NCBI GenBank assembly: GCA_964458265.1
Contig: CAYWIF010000012.1
Coordinates: 1-64,000 of the forward strand
Source of the DNA: JAGVSR01 sp964458265
GTDB lineage: Bacteria > Pseudomonadota > Alphaproteobacteria > Rhizobiales > Hyphomicrobiaceae
DNA: 64,000 nt
Direction: 5' to 3'
Shown here: piece after piece, positions 51,544 through 60,520 of the stretch
How positions within the stretch are numbered: position 1 is the first letter of the stretch
How the letters are laid out: every line of letters starts with the position of its first letter
The notes under the pieces: generated by a model
What the model saw: only the letters and a program-made list of their open reading frames with translations
Databases searched by the model: none
Told to the model about the DNA's origin: nothing
Position numbers and translations under genes: made by a program

Positions 51544-53000
51544 GCGTCGGCCTCGCATTCGGCGCGCAGGACTTCCATCACGGTGCGGGCGGTTTGCACT
51601 TCCCCACCCTTCGGTCCCAACGCGCAAGGTGCAGGCCGCCATCCGTAGAGATCGAAGTGCACAAAGCGCGTGGCGTTCTTGACGAACCGCTTCAAGAACA
51701 GTGCGGCGGTGATGGAGCCGGCGAAGGGGGTTCCCCAGATGTTGTTGACGTCGGCGACGTCGCTGTCGAGGTGGCGGTCATAGCCCGGCCAGAGCGGCAG
51801 CCGCCAGACGGGATCGCCGATCGTTAACCCAGTCTGCTGGAGGCTGGCGGCGAGGGCGTCGTCGTCGGTGAAAAGGGCGGGAAGATCGGGACCCAGCGCG
51901 GTGCGCGCCGCGCCCGTCAGGGTTGCAAAGACAAAGATACTTCCGGGGTTGCCTTCGCCGGCCAATGCAAGGGCGTCGGCGAGAACGAGGCGGCCTTCGG
52001 CGTCGGTGTTGCCGATTTCGACGGTGATCCCGGCCCGGCTCTGGATGATGTCGCCTGGGCGGAACGCGTCGCCGGAGATCGAATTTTCCGCCGACGCAAT
52101 CAGCAGTTTCAAACGCACGTCGAGCCCCTGCCCCATGATCATGTGGGCAAGCGACAGCGCGACGGCAGCGCCGCCCATGTCCTTTTTCATGAGCAACATG
52201 CCGGAGGACGGTTTGATGTCGAGGCCGCCGGTGTCGAAGGTGATGCCTTTGCCGACGAGCGTGATCGCCGGAGCAGTGCTCCGGCCGCCGGGTTTTTGCC
52301 AGTCGAGCTCGATGAGGCGCGGCTGGCGCGGGCTGGCGCGGCCGACAGCATGGATCAGCGGAAAATTCTGAGCCAGGAGATCGTCGCCGACGACCGAGCG
52401 CACGGAAGCGCCGTGGACTGCGGCGACGGTGCGAACCGCAGCCTCGACTTCGGCCGGGCCGAGGTTGTTCGCTGGCGTGTTGATGAGGTCGCGGCCGAAC
52501 CACACGGCGGCGGCCGTGTTGAGGAGCGCGTCCCGATCGATATTGCCGGGAAGCGCGAGACGCGCCGTTGCGTCCGTGACGCCGCTCGCATTCGACGACT
52601 TGTAGCGGCGGTAGCGATAGGCCCCGAGCGCCCACGACAAGGCGGCCATGTACGGCTGCGCAAACCCGTCCGCCAATTTGTAGGTTCCGGCCGGAAGCGC
52701 CGCTGATAGCTGGCCGAGGAGCAGCTCGGAGGCGCCGCAAGGTTCGCCAGACGTTCCGTTGCCTGCGCCCAGGAGCACGGCGGCGAGCGTTCCATCGGCG
52801 GCTGGGATGAGCGCATGGGATTTGGCGCTGCCTTTGAAAGCGATTGCGGACGCCCATGGCCGAGCCGCTGGGGGTAACGCGTCGGCTGATTTGCCGCTTT
52901 GGATCAAGTGGATCGGGATTGCGGGAGCTTCCGGTGGCGCAAAAACGCTCATCGAAGCGTTGAAGTCGATGGAGGGCGCGGGGTCGTTTTTGCTGGTCAT
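51540..53000 (-). CDS. Leucyl aminopeptidase family (M17)
   Basis: A 486-residue cytoplasmic metallo-aminopeptidase. The C-terminal catalytic domain has GKGITFDTGGLDIKPS with metal ligands and lysine, and the signature NTDAEGRLVLADAL. It is co-oriented and overlapping with the NlpC/P60 gene, suggesting that the two act on the same peptides. The ATG at 53000 lies shortly after the divergent GST gene's upstream region. Confidence 0.9.
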   Translation of the reverse strand: MTSKNDPAPSIDFNASMSVFAPPEAPAIPIHLIQSGKSADALPPAARPWASAIAFKGSAKSHALIPAADGTLAAVLLGAGNGTSGEPCGASELLLGQLSAALPAGTYKLADGFAQPYMAALSWALGAYRYRRYKSSNASGVTDATARLALPGNIDRDALLNTAAAVWFGRDLINTPANNLGPAEVEAAVRTVAAVHGASVRSVVGDDLLAQNFPLIHAVGRASPRQPRLIELDWQKPGGRSTAPAITLVGKGITFDTGGLDIKPSSGMLLMKKDMGGAAVALSLAHMIMGQGLDVRLKLLIASAENSISGDAFRPGDIIQSRAGITVEIGNTDAEGRLVLADALALAGEGNPGSIFVFATLTGAARTALGPDLPALFTDDDALAASLQQTGLTIGDPVWRLPLWPGYDRHLDSDVADVNNIWGTPFAGSITAALFLKRFVKNATRFVHFDLYGWRPAPCALGPKGGEVQTARTVMEVLRAECEADA

Positions 53001-53163
53001 GCGTCGTTATTCTCGGTGCTTGCAGCAGATGCCGTCTTGGGGCCGGCTGGACAAAATTGCTACGCCAGCACGGCAGAGCGGAACGCGCCTATCTTGTGCA
53101 GCGCCGCCAGCCGCCTTACGACCAGGGGTGGACCTAGCATATTCGCTGCAGGAAGGCGAAAGC

Positions 53164-53820
53164 ATGCCCGAACCCACGCTCTCCCTCGTCATCGGCAACA
53201 AAACCTGGTCGAGCTGGAGTCTCAGACCCTGGCTGATACTCAAGAGATTTTCGATCCCTTTCGAGGAGATCGGCATCAGGCTCCGGCAGGCTGATTCCAA
53301 GTCGGCCATTCTCAATCATTCGCCCGCAGGCAAGGTGCCGGTCCTGCGCGACGGTGATCTGGTCGTGTGGGACAGTCTGGCGATCATCGAATATCTGGCC
53401 GATCTATATCCCGACCGTCCGATCTGGCCACGCGACCGCGTCGCGCGGGGTCTCGCGCGCGCCGTGTCGGCGGAAATGCACGCCGGGTTCCAGCAACTGC
53501 GCGAGGTCTGCCCGATGGACCTTTTCGCGGCCAAGCCGATGGACACTTTTCCGGAGGCCGTGGAACACAATATCCGGCGGATCGTGCAGGTGTTTCGGGA
53601 GTGCCGTACGTCATACGGCCAGGGCGGTCCATATCTCTTTGGAGACTTCTCGGCGGCGGATGCGATGTACGCGCCTGTCTGCTCACGCTTTCGAACCTAC
53701 GTGCCGGACCTCGGCCGGTTCGGTGACGACGGCACGGCGGCCGATTACGTGCGGACGATTTTTGCCATGCCCGAAATGACGGAGTGGGCGGCAGGCGCCC
53801 GGTCGGAAGACGCTGCTTGA
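53164..53820 (+). CDS. Glutathione S-transferase family protein
   Basis: A 218-residue protein with an N-terminal thioredoxin-fold domain (SLVIGNKTWSSWSLRPWLIL) with the serine-rich SSWSLRP active region, the cis-proline in AGKVPVLRDGD and the helical C-terminal domain. The substrate is not predictable. The ATG at 53164 follows GAAGGCGAAAGC; the open frame upstream is antisense to the aminopeptidase gene. Confidence 0.86.
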   Translation: MPEPTLSLVIGNKTWSSWSLRPWLILKRFSIPFEEIGIRLRQADSKSAILNHSPAGKVPVLRDGDLVVWDSLAIIEYLADLYPDRPIWPRDRVARGLARAVSAEMHAGFQQLREVCPMDLFAAKPMDTFPEAVEHNIRRIVQVFRECRTSYGQGGPYLFGDFSAADAMYAPVCSRFRTYVPDLGRFGDDGTAADYVRTIFAMPEMTEWAAGARSEDAA

Positions 53821-53955
53821 TCCGCGGCCTCGAGTTGCATTGGCCCGGAGCACAACCCTTAAACCTTTGTTGAGACCTGTCCCAGAAACTGACGCCCGTA
53901 GCGAAAGCGGGGCGCGAGTGATTCGCTCGCCGGCCTTTGTGCGGGAGCAGTTGAG

Positions 53956-54921
53956 ATGTCGGGTCCGTCGAGAAATAGAGCGGCAATCGTCGCACGTTCG
54001 GCCGTACTGGCCGTGGCGACACTGATGGGCGCCTGTTCAAGCCTGTCAGAAGAAACCGGGCTCAGCCTGCTCGCCGCATCGCAACCGCCAGCCGATGCGC
54101 GGGCGGCCAACGAAGGCGGCGCACCGCAGACCGAATTGGGCAAGGCGACCGAGTATTGGGGCAAGGAGTATTCGAAGAACCCCACCAACACCGAGGCGGC
54201 CGTCGCCTACGCAAAGAACCTCAAGGCGCTCGGCAACAAGACGGAAGCGTTCAACGTTCTGGCCCAGGCGGCGCAGACCAATCCCGACAGCCGGGAGGTC
54301 GCATCGGAATATGGGCGGCTGGCACTCGAACTGGAAAAAGTTTCACTGGCGTCGCAAATGCTGGCATTCGCCGACGATCCCATGCGGCCCGATTGGCGTG
54401 TGATATCGGCGCGCGGTGCGGCGCAGGCAAAACTCGGCAAATACAAGGAAGCCGTGCAGCATCTGGAGCGCGCCAATTTGCTCGCGCCCGAACAGGCATC
54501 GGTACAGAACAACCTCGCACTCGCCTATGCGATGAGCGGCGACCCGTCGAGGGCTGAAACGATGCTCCGCAAGGTCGTCGCACGCGATGGCGGGACGCCG
54601 AAGACCAAGCAGAACCTCGCGCTCGTCCTGGGGCTGCAAGGAAAATACGACGAGGCGACGCAGGTCGGTTCGCAAGTGGTCAGTGCCGACATCGCCAAGC
54701 AGAACACCAATGTCGTGCGCCAAATGGTGAAGCTCGAACCCAAGGCTTCGCAACCGTTCACCGCACCGCCGGCCATTGCCGCGGTACCAGCGCCGGCACC
54801 CGCTACCGGCTGGACGACGGATGTTGAGCTCGCGGCTACCCCGGCCGCTTTCAAGCCGGCCGAAGTCCAGAACACGGCCACGAGCACGTGGGGCGCCACG
54901 GTAGTTTCGGCGGCGGAATAA
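53956..54921 (+). CDS. TPR lipoprotein, TadD-like
   Basis: A 321-residue protein with a lipoprotein signal (lipobox LMGAC, Cys near residue 27) and TPR units from about residue 60 to 240 (AVAYAKNLKALG, VQNNLALAYAMSGDPSRAE). It resembles TadD, the outer-membrane pilotin-like part of the Flp/Tad pilus system, but no other tad gene is in the window. The C terminus is low-complexity (PAPAPATGW). Confidence 0.75.
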   Translation: MSGPSRNRAAIVARSAVLAVATLMGACSSLSEETGLSLLAASQPPADARAANEGGAPQTELGKATEYWGKEYSKNPTNTEAAVAYAKNLKALGNKTEAFNVLAQAAQTNPDSREVASEYGRLALELEKVSLASQMLAFADDPMRPDWRVISARGAAQAKLGKYKEAVQHLERANLLAPEQASVQNNLALAYAMSGDPSRAETMLRKVVARDGGTPKTKQNLALVLGLQGKYDEATQVGSQVVSADIAKQNTNVVRQMVKLEPKASQPFTAPPAIAAVPAPAPATGWTTDVELAATPAAFKPAEVQNTATSTWGATVVSAAE

Positions 54922-54923
54922 GT

Positions 54924-56072
54924 TCAAGGCCGGTTGAAGCGCGCTATGAAGCGGCGGTCGATCCAGTCCTTCCATCTCCAGGCCCAATGACCGGCGGCGG
55001 CAAATGAGCCGCGGCTGGCGACGGCGGAATTGTCACCGAGCGAGATCAGCGTGAGAAATGCGCGCTGCGGCACGTAGGGATCGAGTAGCCCGGTCATGAG
55101 ATGGCGGCGCAAATGGTGCGCGAGGACCGGACCCTGGCGAACAGCAAAAACTCCGGCCTTCGGCCGTGGATGCTCGATGACGGTCGCGCAGTCACCGGCG
55201 GCAAAGATGTCTTCGTCGCTGAGCGTCTGCAAGGTCGGGCGCAAGGCGAGGTAGCCGTCTTTGTCGCGCGCCAGGCCCGTGCCGCTGAACCACTCCGGCG
55301 CCTTGGCCTTCGTGGACACGATGGCGGCGTCGCAGGCGATTTCGCGGCCGGAACGAAGCCGCAATTGTCCTGGATGGATTGCGACCGCAGCGTCGTTTTC
55401 GATGACGTCGATTTCGCTTTGTGCCAGTGCGGCGCCGACCAGGCGTTGGGCACGCGGTGGATAGCCGGGCAGGACGCCCGTGCCGGCGATTAAGGTGTAG
55501 CGGAACGGGTCATGCCGCCGCTTGTCCCAGGTTTGCGTGGCCGTGAGACGGTGGCGGGCGGCCAGGACGAGTTCGACACCGGCCGCGCCCCCGCCGACAA
55601 CGGCAATGTTGCGTGGACCTTCCGGTGCTTGGGCACGCGCCAGAAGTTCCTGCCACTTCGGCGCGAACTGCGAAACGGGCTTCACGAGCAGCGCGTGATC
55701 TAGAGCGCCGGCAATGTCGCTCACATCCGGCGTGATGCCGACGTCGAGAGAGAGCACATCGTAGGGGATCTCGGCACCGCCGATGAGCTTTAGTCTCCGC
55801 CGTTCGCGGTCGATCCCGATGGCCGTTCCCTCGACGAGGCGAACGCAGGCCTTGCTGCAAAGGCGATGGAGATCGATGAGACACTCAGACAGCGCGTAGT
55901 GGCCCGCGACGAACCCCGGCAACATGCCCGAATACGGCGCCATCGGTTCCTTGGTGACGAGCGTGATATCAACGTCAGTCATGGGTTTGAGGGCAAAGGC
56001 CTCAAGCACGAAGACATGGGCATGACCGCCGCCAACGAGCACAAGCTGCTTTCGGGACTGCGCGTTCTTCAT
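54924..56072 (-). CDS. FAD-dependent pyridine nucleotide-disulfide oxidoreductase (NDH-like, SelD-associated type)
   Basis: A 382-residue FAD enzyme with the dinucleotide motif LVLVGGGHAHVFVLE, a second GGGAAGVELVLAAR for NAD(P) and the FAD-closing GDCATV. The HAH and PMAPYSGMLPG features match proteins that are either fused to or stand before selenophosphate synthetase. No selD is present here. It starts within the stop of the aminotransferase gene (ATGA). It may be a quinone reductase or a sulfide/selenium-related reductase. Confidence 0.72.
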   Translation of the reverse strand: MKNAQSRKQLVLVGGGHAHVFVLEAFALKPMTDVDITLVTKEPMAPYSGMLPGFVAGHYALSECLIDLHRLCSKACVRLVEGTAIGIDRERRRLKLIGGAEIPYDVLSLDVGITPDVSDIAGALDHALLVKPVSQFAPKWQELLARAQAPEGPRNIAVVGGGAAGVELVLAARHRLTATQTWDKRRHDPFRYTLIAGTGVLPGYPPRAQRLVGAALAQSEIDVIENDAAVAIHPGQLRLRSGREIACDAAIVSTKAKAPEWFSGTGLARDKDGYLALRPTLQTLSDEDIFAAGDCATVIEHPRPKAGVFAVRQGPVLAHHLRRHLMTGLLDPYVPQRAFLTLISLGDNSAVASRGSFAAAGHWAWRWKDWIDRRFIARFNRP

Positions 56073-57181
56073 GTGGCTTTTCGCGCCGCGTCCAGGGCTG
56101 CGGGGAGCACTTCGGCCAGGATGTCGAGTTCTTGATCCAGCCCGCAACTGATGCGGATGCAGCGGTCGAGGCCGGGCGCGGCGGGCTTGCGGACGAAGAC
56201 ATCGCGGGCGATCAGTTCATCCAGGACGGATTTCGCGAAATTCCCGTCGCGGCCGCAATCGACGGCAACGAAATTGGTGGCGGACGGCAGCGGCTCAAGG
56301 CCGCTGGCCCGCGCGATCTGGGCGATGCGTTCGCGTGACCGGGCGATCGCAGCGACGGCGGCGGCGAGATGCGGCTGATCTTCGACAGCGGCGAGGGCCG
56401 CAATCTGGCCGGTACGGTTGATGCCGTAGTGATTGCGGACCTTTTCAAAGTTGGCGATCAGGCCGGCCTCGCCCACCGCGTAACCGATCCTCGCTCCTGC
56501 AAGTCCGTAGGCCTTGGAGAAGGTTCGCAACCGGAGCACCTGCGGGTTGGCACTATCGATCGCCGGAACGCTATCACCCGGTGCCGTATCGCAGTAGGCC
56601 TCGTCAAGCAGCAGAAGGAGCCCGGCCGGGAGAGCCTGGATCAGCCTTTCCAGGTCTTTTGCCGGCCACCATGAGCCCATGGGATTGTTGGGGTTGGAGA
56701 CATAAAGCACGCGAGCCTGTTCGCGGACGGCGGCAGCCAGCAGCGCGTCCAGGTCCTCGCGGTCGTCGCGGAAGGGAACCTTGACGAGACGCGCACCCTG
56801 GACAGCGACGTGGAAGTTGAATGTGGGGTAGGCGCCATCCGAGGTGACAACGGGCGTGCCTGGGTCGGCCGCAATCTTGACGGCGAGGCCGAGCAGGCCA
56901 TCGATCCCCTCGCCTATGACCACATTTTCAATGCCGACGCGATGCAGGCGAGCGACAGCGGCGCGTAGATCATGGTTTTCCGGGTCGCAGTATTTCCATG
57001 TTTCGCGTGCGGCCGCCACGATTGCGGCCTCGGCCTTGGGAGAGGGACCGAAGGCGCTTTCGTTGGCGCCGAGGCGGGCGCGGAACGGGCGGCCGCGCTG
57101 ACGCTCCATCTGTTCGGGACCGACAAATGGGACGGTATGCGGCAGCGCATCGACAACGGCTGTAATGATCGGCTTTTTCAC
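56069..57181 (-). CDS. Class I/II aminotransferase (histidinol-phosphate aminotransferase-like)
   Basis: A 370-residue PLP enzyme. It has the HisC-like N terminus (GANESAFGPSPKAEAAI), YVSNPNNPMGSWW, LLLLDEAYCDTAPG and the PLP lysine in RTFSKAYGLAGARIGYAV. The GTG at 57181 is chosen because it lies at the family start, 18 bases after the DUF1489 stop. It could be HisC or a related aromatic aminotransferase; no other his gene is nearby. It overlaps the oxidoreductase gene by four bases. Confidence 0.8.
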   Translation of the reverse strand: MKKPIITAVVDALPHTVPFVGPEQMERQRGRPFRARLGANESAFGPSPKAEAAIVAAARETWKYCDPENHDLRAAVARLHRVGIENVVIGEGIDGLLGLAVKIAADPGTPVVTSDGAYPTFNFHVAVQGARLVKVPFRDDREDLDALLAAAVREQARVLYVSNPNNPMGSWWPAKDLERLIQALPAGLLLLLDEAYCDTAPGDSVPAIDSANPQVLRLRTFSKAYGLAGARIGYAVGEAGLIANFEKVRNHYGINRTGQIAALAAVEDQPHLAAAVAAIARSRERIAQIARASGLEPLPSATNFVAVDCGRDGNFAKSVLDELIARDVFVRKPAAPGLDRCIRISCGLDQELDILAEVLPAALDAARKAT

Positions 57182-57198
57182 CCGCGCGCTGCCTCTGG

Positions 57199-57639
57199 TC
57201 AGATGAGCCCCAGCGCGGCGAGATCGCGCCGCATGGCCGGTGGCAGTTCGCCCACATCGCCGCGCGGGCTTCCGGCCAAATCGGCCGGAGCGTCCGCAGG
57301 GTCCAGATAGCGCCAACCCTGAAAAGCGCGGCGCGGGACCGGGCGGACCGGGACGATCTGAGGGTCGAGCAACAGCAGGCAACAGGGAGTGCCATCTTCC
57401 TTGCGGCCATCCTCGAAGCCGACAAGGCGCTGCCGCGCCTGGATCAGTCCCTTGACCACCCAATAGAGCGATCCACCGTCCAGGAGTTCCGCCGTTTTCT
57501 TCGGGGTCTGGAAGGTCGTGTGAAACACGGCAGACTTGTTACCGACTTTGCGCCAGAACTGACGATTGGCTGCCTGCCATTGGGCGTGGTCCTCGACCGA
57601 CTCGGAGCCGACCGAGAGCTTGATCATGTGTACCGTCAT
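57199..57639 (-). CDS. DUF1489 family protein
   Basis: A 146-residue conserved alphaproteobacterial protein with no known role. The motifs WRKVGNKSAVFHTTFQTP, SLYWVVKGLIQARQRLVGF (key part WVVKGLIQARQ) and RAFQGWRYLDPADAP are characteristic. The start at 57639 is chosen because GGAGGGCGGTGGA precedes it. It is the first gene of a likely three-gene reverse run with the aminotransferase and the oxidoreductase. Confidence 0.88.
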   Translation of the reverse strand: MTVHMIKLSVGSESVEDHAQWQAANRQFWRKVGNKSAVFHTTFQTPKKTAELLDGGSLYWVVKGLIQARQRLVGFEDGRKEDGTPCCLLLLDPQIVPVRPVPRRAFQGWRYLDPADAPADLAGSPRGDVGELPPAMRRDLAALGLI

Positions 57640-57739
57640 TCCACCGCCCTCCATGCTCGATGTCCGCGACCGCGTGTTGTGCAGTTATCCCGGGCGCGCG
57701 AAAAGTGCGACGGGCCATCCACAGCTTTCGTGACCAGCG

Positions 57740-58183
57740 CTATTCGGAGCAGGTGCCGGTGTACTGTCCGAAGACCGGTTGCCCGACGACGCCGAGGTGG
57801 CGCGAATGGACGGCAGGGTAGAGGCCCGTCTGGGAGTCCTTGTCGTAGATCGTGGTCAGGTTGAGGAAGCCTTCGTTGACCACCTCAAGGAAGTGATTGG
57901 CGTTGACGGCGCGAACGATGCGGACCGGCACGGGGCTCTTGCCTTGCTCCGCGGTCAGGGCCGCCGATTGCCCGTCGAGATCAATCTGCGAGATGGAGAA
58001 GGTCAGATCGCTCGCCGGTTTGGAAGCGAATTTGCCGGATTCGTACGTGACCGATGTTCCAGACGTGAAGGTGCACGCCAGGCGGGCCGGAGGTTGGTCG
58101 GCGTCATCGGCTGAGGCCGGGCCGATGAGGACGATCAGCACACATGCGATCCGTGCCGCACCGGCCGTCCAGTCGATTGTCAT
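57740..58183 (-). CDS. Small secreted protein, unknown function
   Basis: A 147-residue protein with a signal peptide (ARIACVLIVLIGPASA, cleavage near residue 24) and a mature beta-rich part beginning ADDADQPPARLACTF. Two cysteines could form a disulfide. The ATG at 58183 follows AAGGAGATGGTC. I recognise no family. Confidence 0.65.
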   Translation of the reverse strand: MTIDWTAGAARIACVLIVLIGPASADDADQPPARLACTFTSGTSVTYESGKFASKPASDLTFSISQIDLDGQSAALTAEQGKSPVPVRIVRAVNANHFLEVVNEGFLNLTTIYDKDSQTGLYPAVHSRHLGVVGQPVFGQYTGTCSE

Positions 58184-58343
58184 GACCATCTCCTTGGGCA
58201 CCGAATGATGCGGACGCGAGGGGATTGAAGCCGGGGCGGGTGGGGTCTGGCAAGCCGTCATTTGGCCCTTCCAACCGCAATATGCCGCCTTGCTTATGCC
58301 CGGCTTATCGAGAACCATCGGGCGATTGGCTCTTCGTCTTCCC

Positions 58344-58790
58344 ATGGGCTCCGTGATCGATCGCGCTCACATCGTCGTGCCGGCACTGATGCTGGCCATT
58401 TTGCCTGGTTGCGCGGGTTCCGGCGCGGATGCGGGCGCGCCGCTCCTGCCACAGGCTTATTCGCTCAGTGCCGAGGAGAAAAAGTTGGATTGCCGCCGGT
58501 TGACGGGCCGAATTCAAGTGCGTCTCCTGGCGTTGCGCGGGGAAGAGTTCAAGGTGCAGCCGTCATCGGCGGCTCAATCGATGCGGTCGGCGACGAGTGC
58601 GGCACTGGGCACAGACACCGCGAAGAACGCGGCCGTGCGTGCTTCGTCCGAGCGGCCGATGCTCGACGCCTACAATGGGCGGCTCAAGGAATTGGGATGC
58701 GCGAGCTTCGATATCGGAAAGGAACTCGAAGCCCGGCCTTCCGCGCCGACGCCCCATCCGACCATTCCAGCGGCCAAGAAAGCGTCGTGA
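58344..58790 (+). CDS. Small lipoprotein, unknown function
   Basis: A 148-residue protein with a lipoprotein signal (lipobox LPGC, Cys near residue 23), a charged helical part (SLSAEEKKLDCRRLTGRI) and a proline-rich tail. The start is uncertain: ATGs at 58296 and 58344 are in frame and neither has a clear ribosome site. Function unknown. Confidence 0.6.
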   Translation: MGSVIDRAHIVVPALMLAILPGCAGSGADAGAPLLPQAYSLSAEEKKLDCRRLTGRIQVRLLALRGEEFKVQPSSAAQSMRSATSAALGTDTAKNAAVRASSERPMLDAYNGRLKELGCASFDIGKELEARPSAPTPHPTIPAAKKAS

Positions 58791-58803
58791 TGGGTCTTGG
58801 CGT

Positions 58804-59112
58804 TCAGGGGCACTTCGCTTTGCCGAGGTAGCTCTTGTCGGCGTAGCCTTCGAGCGCGCCCTTGCGGACGGCGCACCAGTAGCCGCGCAGGGTGCACAGG
58901 GGCTTTCGCTTTTCGAGAATGTCACCGGCGGACGCCGTGCCGATGACCGCCGCATCGCCGTAAGGGCGCGCGCGGATGTTTAGGGCGGGTGTCGTGACCA
59001 GGAAGCAGCCGTAGTTTTTGGCCGCCTCAGCGGGCGACGGCGAGACGGCGACGGGGGCCGCGCCAGCCAGCACCAGTCCTGCAAGGCCTACCAGCCGCCA
59101 GATTTTTGTCAT
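58804..59112 (-). CDS. Secreted SH3-domain protein
   Basis: A 102-residue protein with a signal peptide (cleavage near AEAAKN) and a bacterial SH3 domain (LNIRARPYGDAAVIGTASAG, key part LNIRARPYG) ending in a C-terminal cysteine. Such domains bind peptidoglycan or other envelope ligands. It is convergent with the lipoprotein gene. Confidence 0.8.
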   Translation of the reverse strand: MTKIWRLVGLAGLVLAGAAPVAVSPSPAEAAKNYGCFLVTTPALNIRARPYGDAAVIGTASAGDILEKRKPLCTLRGYWCAVRKGALEGYADKSYLGKAKCP

Positions 59113-59263
59113 GTCCTGTGTTCCCTGAATTGCATAAGCGCGTTCGTTGCGAGAGTGATAATGGCCGATTGCGGCAGTTGCGCGAAAGAACGCCCGTGTG
59201 GCGCGGCGGCGGTCGCCTGCTATAGGTCTTATTCGAGATTTGCGTGTTGGTTCGGGGGCCTAC

Positions 59264-59749
59264 ATGGTGCCGCATGCCTCAAACGCGGGCGACCGGCCGG
59301 GGAAAGTTCCGTGGCCGCCGATCCTGCTTGTCCTGGCGGTGGCCGGCGCGGTGGCGCTCGGACGATCGGTTCCGCTGCCGTGGCCGGGCGTGGGCGACGG
59401 GGCGGCGTCGGCGGTCGGCCTCGGGTTCGGGGTGGCCGGCGTTCTCATTCTGGCGTGGGCCGGCATGACGCTACGGCGGCACCAGACAACAATTCTGCCG
59501 CACGAAGGCGCCTCGACGTTGGTGACGGAGGGACCCTACCGTTGGCGGCGGCACCCGATCTACATCGCGGACGTGTTTTTGCTGTTCGGGGCCGCGGAAC
59601 TGACGCGCAACATCTGGTTTGTCATTCTGGCTTTTGCTTTCGCCGGGCTCGTCACCTATCTCCAGATCATTCCGGAGGAACGGCATCTGGAAGCCAAATT
59701 CGGCGATGCGTGGCGATCGTATGCGGCGCGCACGCGGCGGTGGATCTAA
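59264..59749 (+). CDS. Membrane isoprenylcysteine-carboxylmethyltransferase-like protein
   Basis: A 161-residue membrane protein with three to four transmembrane segments. The C-terminal SAM-binding part has TEGPYRWRRHPIYIAD and the final EERHLEAKFGDAWRSYAARTRRW, typical of ICMT/PEMT-like methyltransferases. The substrate is not predictable. The ATG at 59264 follows GGGGGCC. Confidence 0.83.
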   Translation: MVPHASNAGDRPGKVPWPPILLVLAVAGAVALGRSVPLPWPGVGDGAASAVGLGFGVAGVLILAWAGMTLRRHQTTILPHEGASTLVTEGPYRWRRHPIYIADVFLLFGAAELTRNIWFVILAFAFAGLVTYLQIIPEERHLEAKFGDAWRSYAARTRRWI

Positions 59750-59754
59750 CTGAC

Positions 59755-60438
59755 ATGGCCGTCGACTATGCCGAAAAGGAGCGCGAATTCCTCGATGGCC
59801 TCGCCGAGGACACGGGCCGCGATCTTGCGGGCTGGATGGCGGCGATCGCGGAGACGCGTTTGACCGACCGGAACGCGATCATCGACTGGCTGCGGCAGCA
59901 GGGCTTTCTGTTTGCGCGCGCGTCCTGGATGGAACGCATTTATCACAATGGCGGGCGGCCCATTTATCTCGAAGCACCGTCAGAACGCAGACCGGCCCTT
60001 GCCGTCCCGTTCGCGGCCGCCAAGGACGCGCAGACGGCACAGCCGTCCGGACTGCGCGCAACAGCCGTGCCGACGGGCTCGGCGGCGCTCGAGACGCTGT
60101 TGGCGGAGGCAAAGGGATACCGCCCACTGGCCCAATTGGTTTTGAAAGAAATCATGAGCATCGCGCCGGGAGCCATCCTGGAGCCGCGCGAAGGTTATGT
60201 TGCGATCCAAAATCCGCGCGGTGCCCTGGCCGCCGTGCTGACCGTCACGGCGCGGGAGTTGCGTCTCGGACTCGCCAACGGGGAGCGCGCCGACCCCGCG
60301 CCATTCACCAAAGCCAAATTTCCCAAATCGTCGCCCGAGATTCCCGCAGCGATCACACATATGGTCGTTCTGACCGACGCGCGGCAGGTCACACCCGAGC
60401 TGATGACGGCGGTAGCGCAGGCCTTTGCGCCTGCGTGA
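59755..60438 (+). CDS. DUF4287 and DUF5655 domain protein
   Basis: A 227-residue cytoplasmic protein. The N-terminal helical DUF4287 unit has DTGRDLAGWMAAIAETRLTD. The C-terminal half is DUF5655-like (GYVAIQNPRGALAAVLTVT). No reaction is known. It starts five bases after the methyltransferase stop. An earlier in-frame extension is antisense-like. Confidence 0.7.
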   Translation: MAVDYAEKEREFLDGLAEDTGRDLAGWMAAIAETRLTDRNAIIDWLRQQGFLFARASWMERIYHNGGRPIYLEAPSERRPALAVPFAAAKDAQTAQPSGLRATAVPTGSAALETLLAEAKGYRPLAQLVLKEIMSIAPGAILEPREGYVAIQNPRGALAAVLTVTARELRLGLANGERADPAPFTKAKFPKSSPEIPAAITHMVVLTDARQVTPELMTAVAQAFAPA

Positions 60439-60520
60439 TAGCGCCATTGCCGGACGTGACGCGGGACACCATCTAATCGCCAGAATTGCCACGCCTCTAG
60501 TGCTCATGGAGGACATCGCC

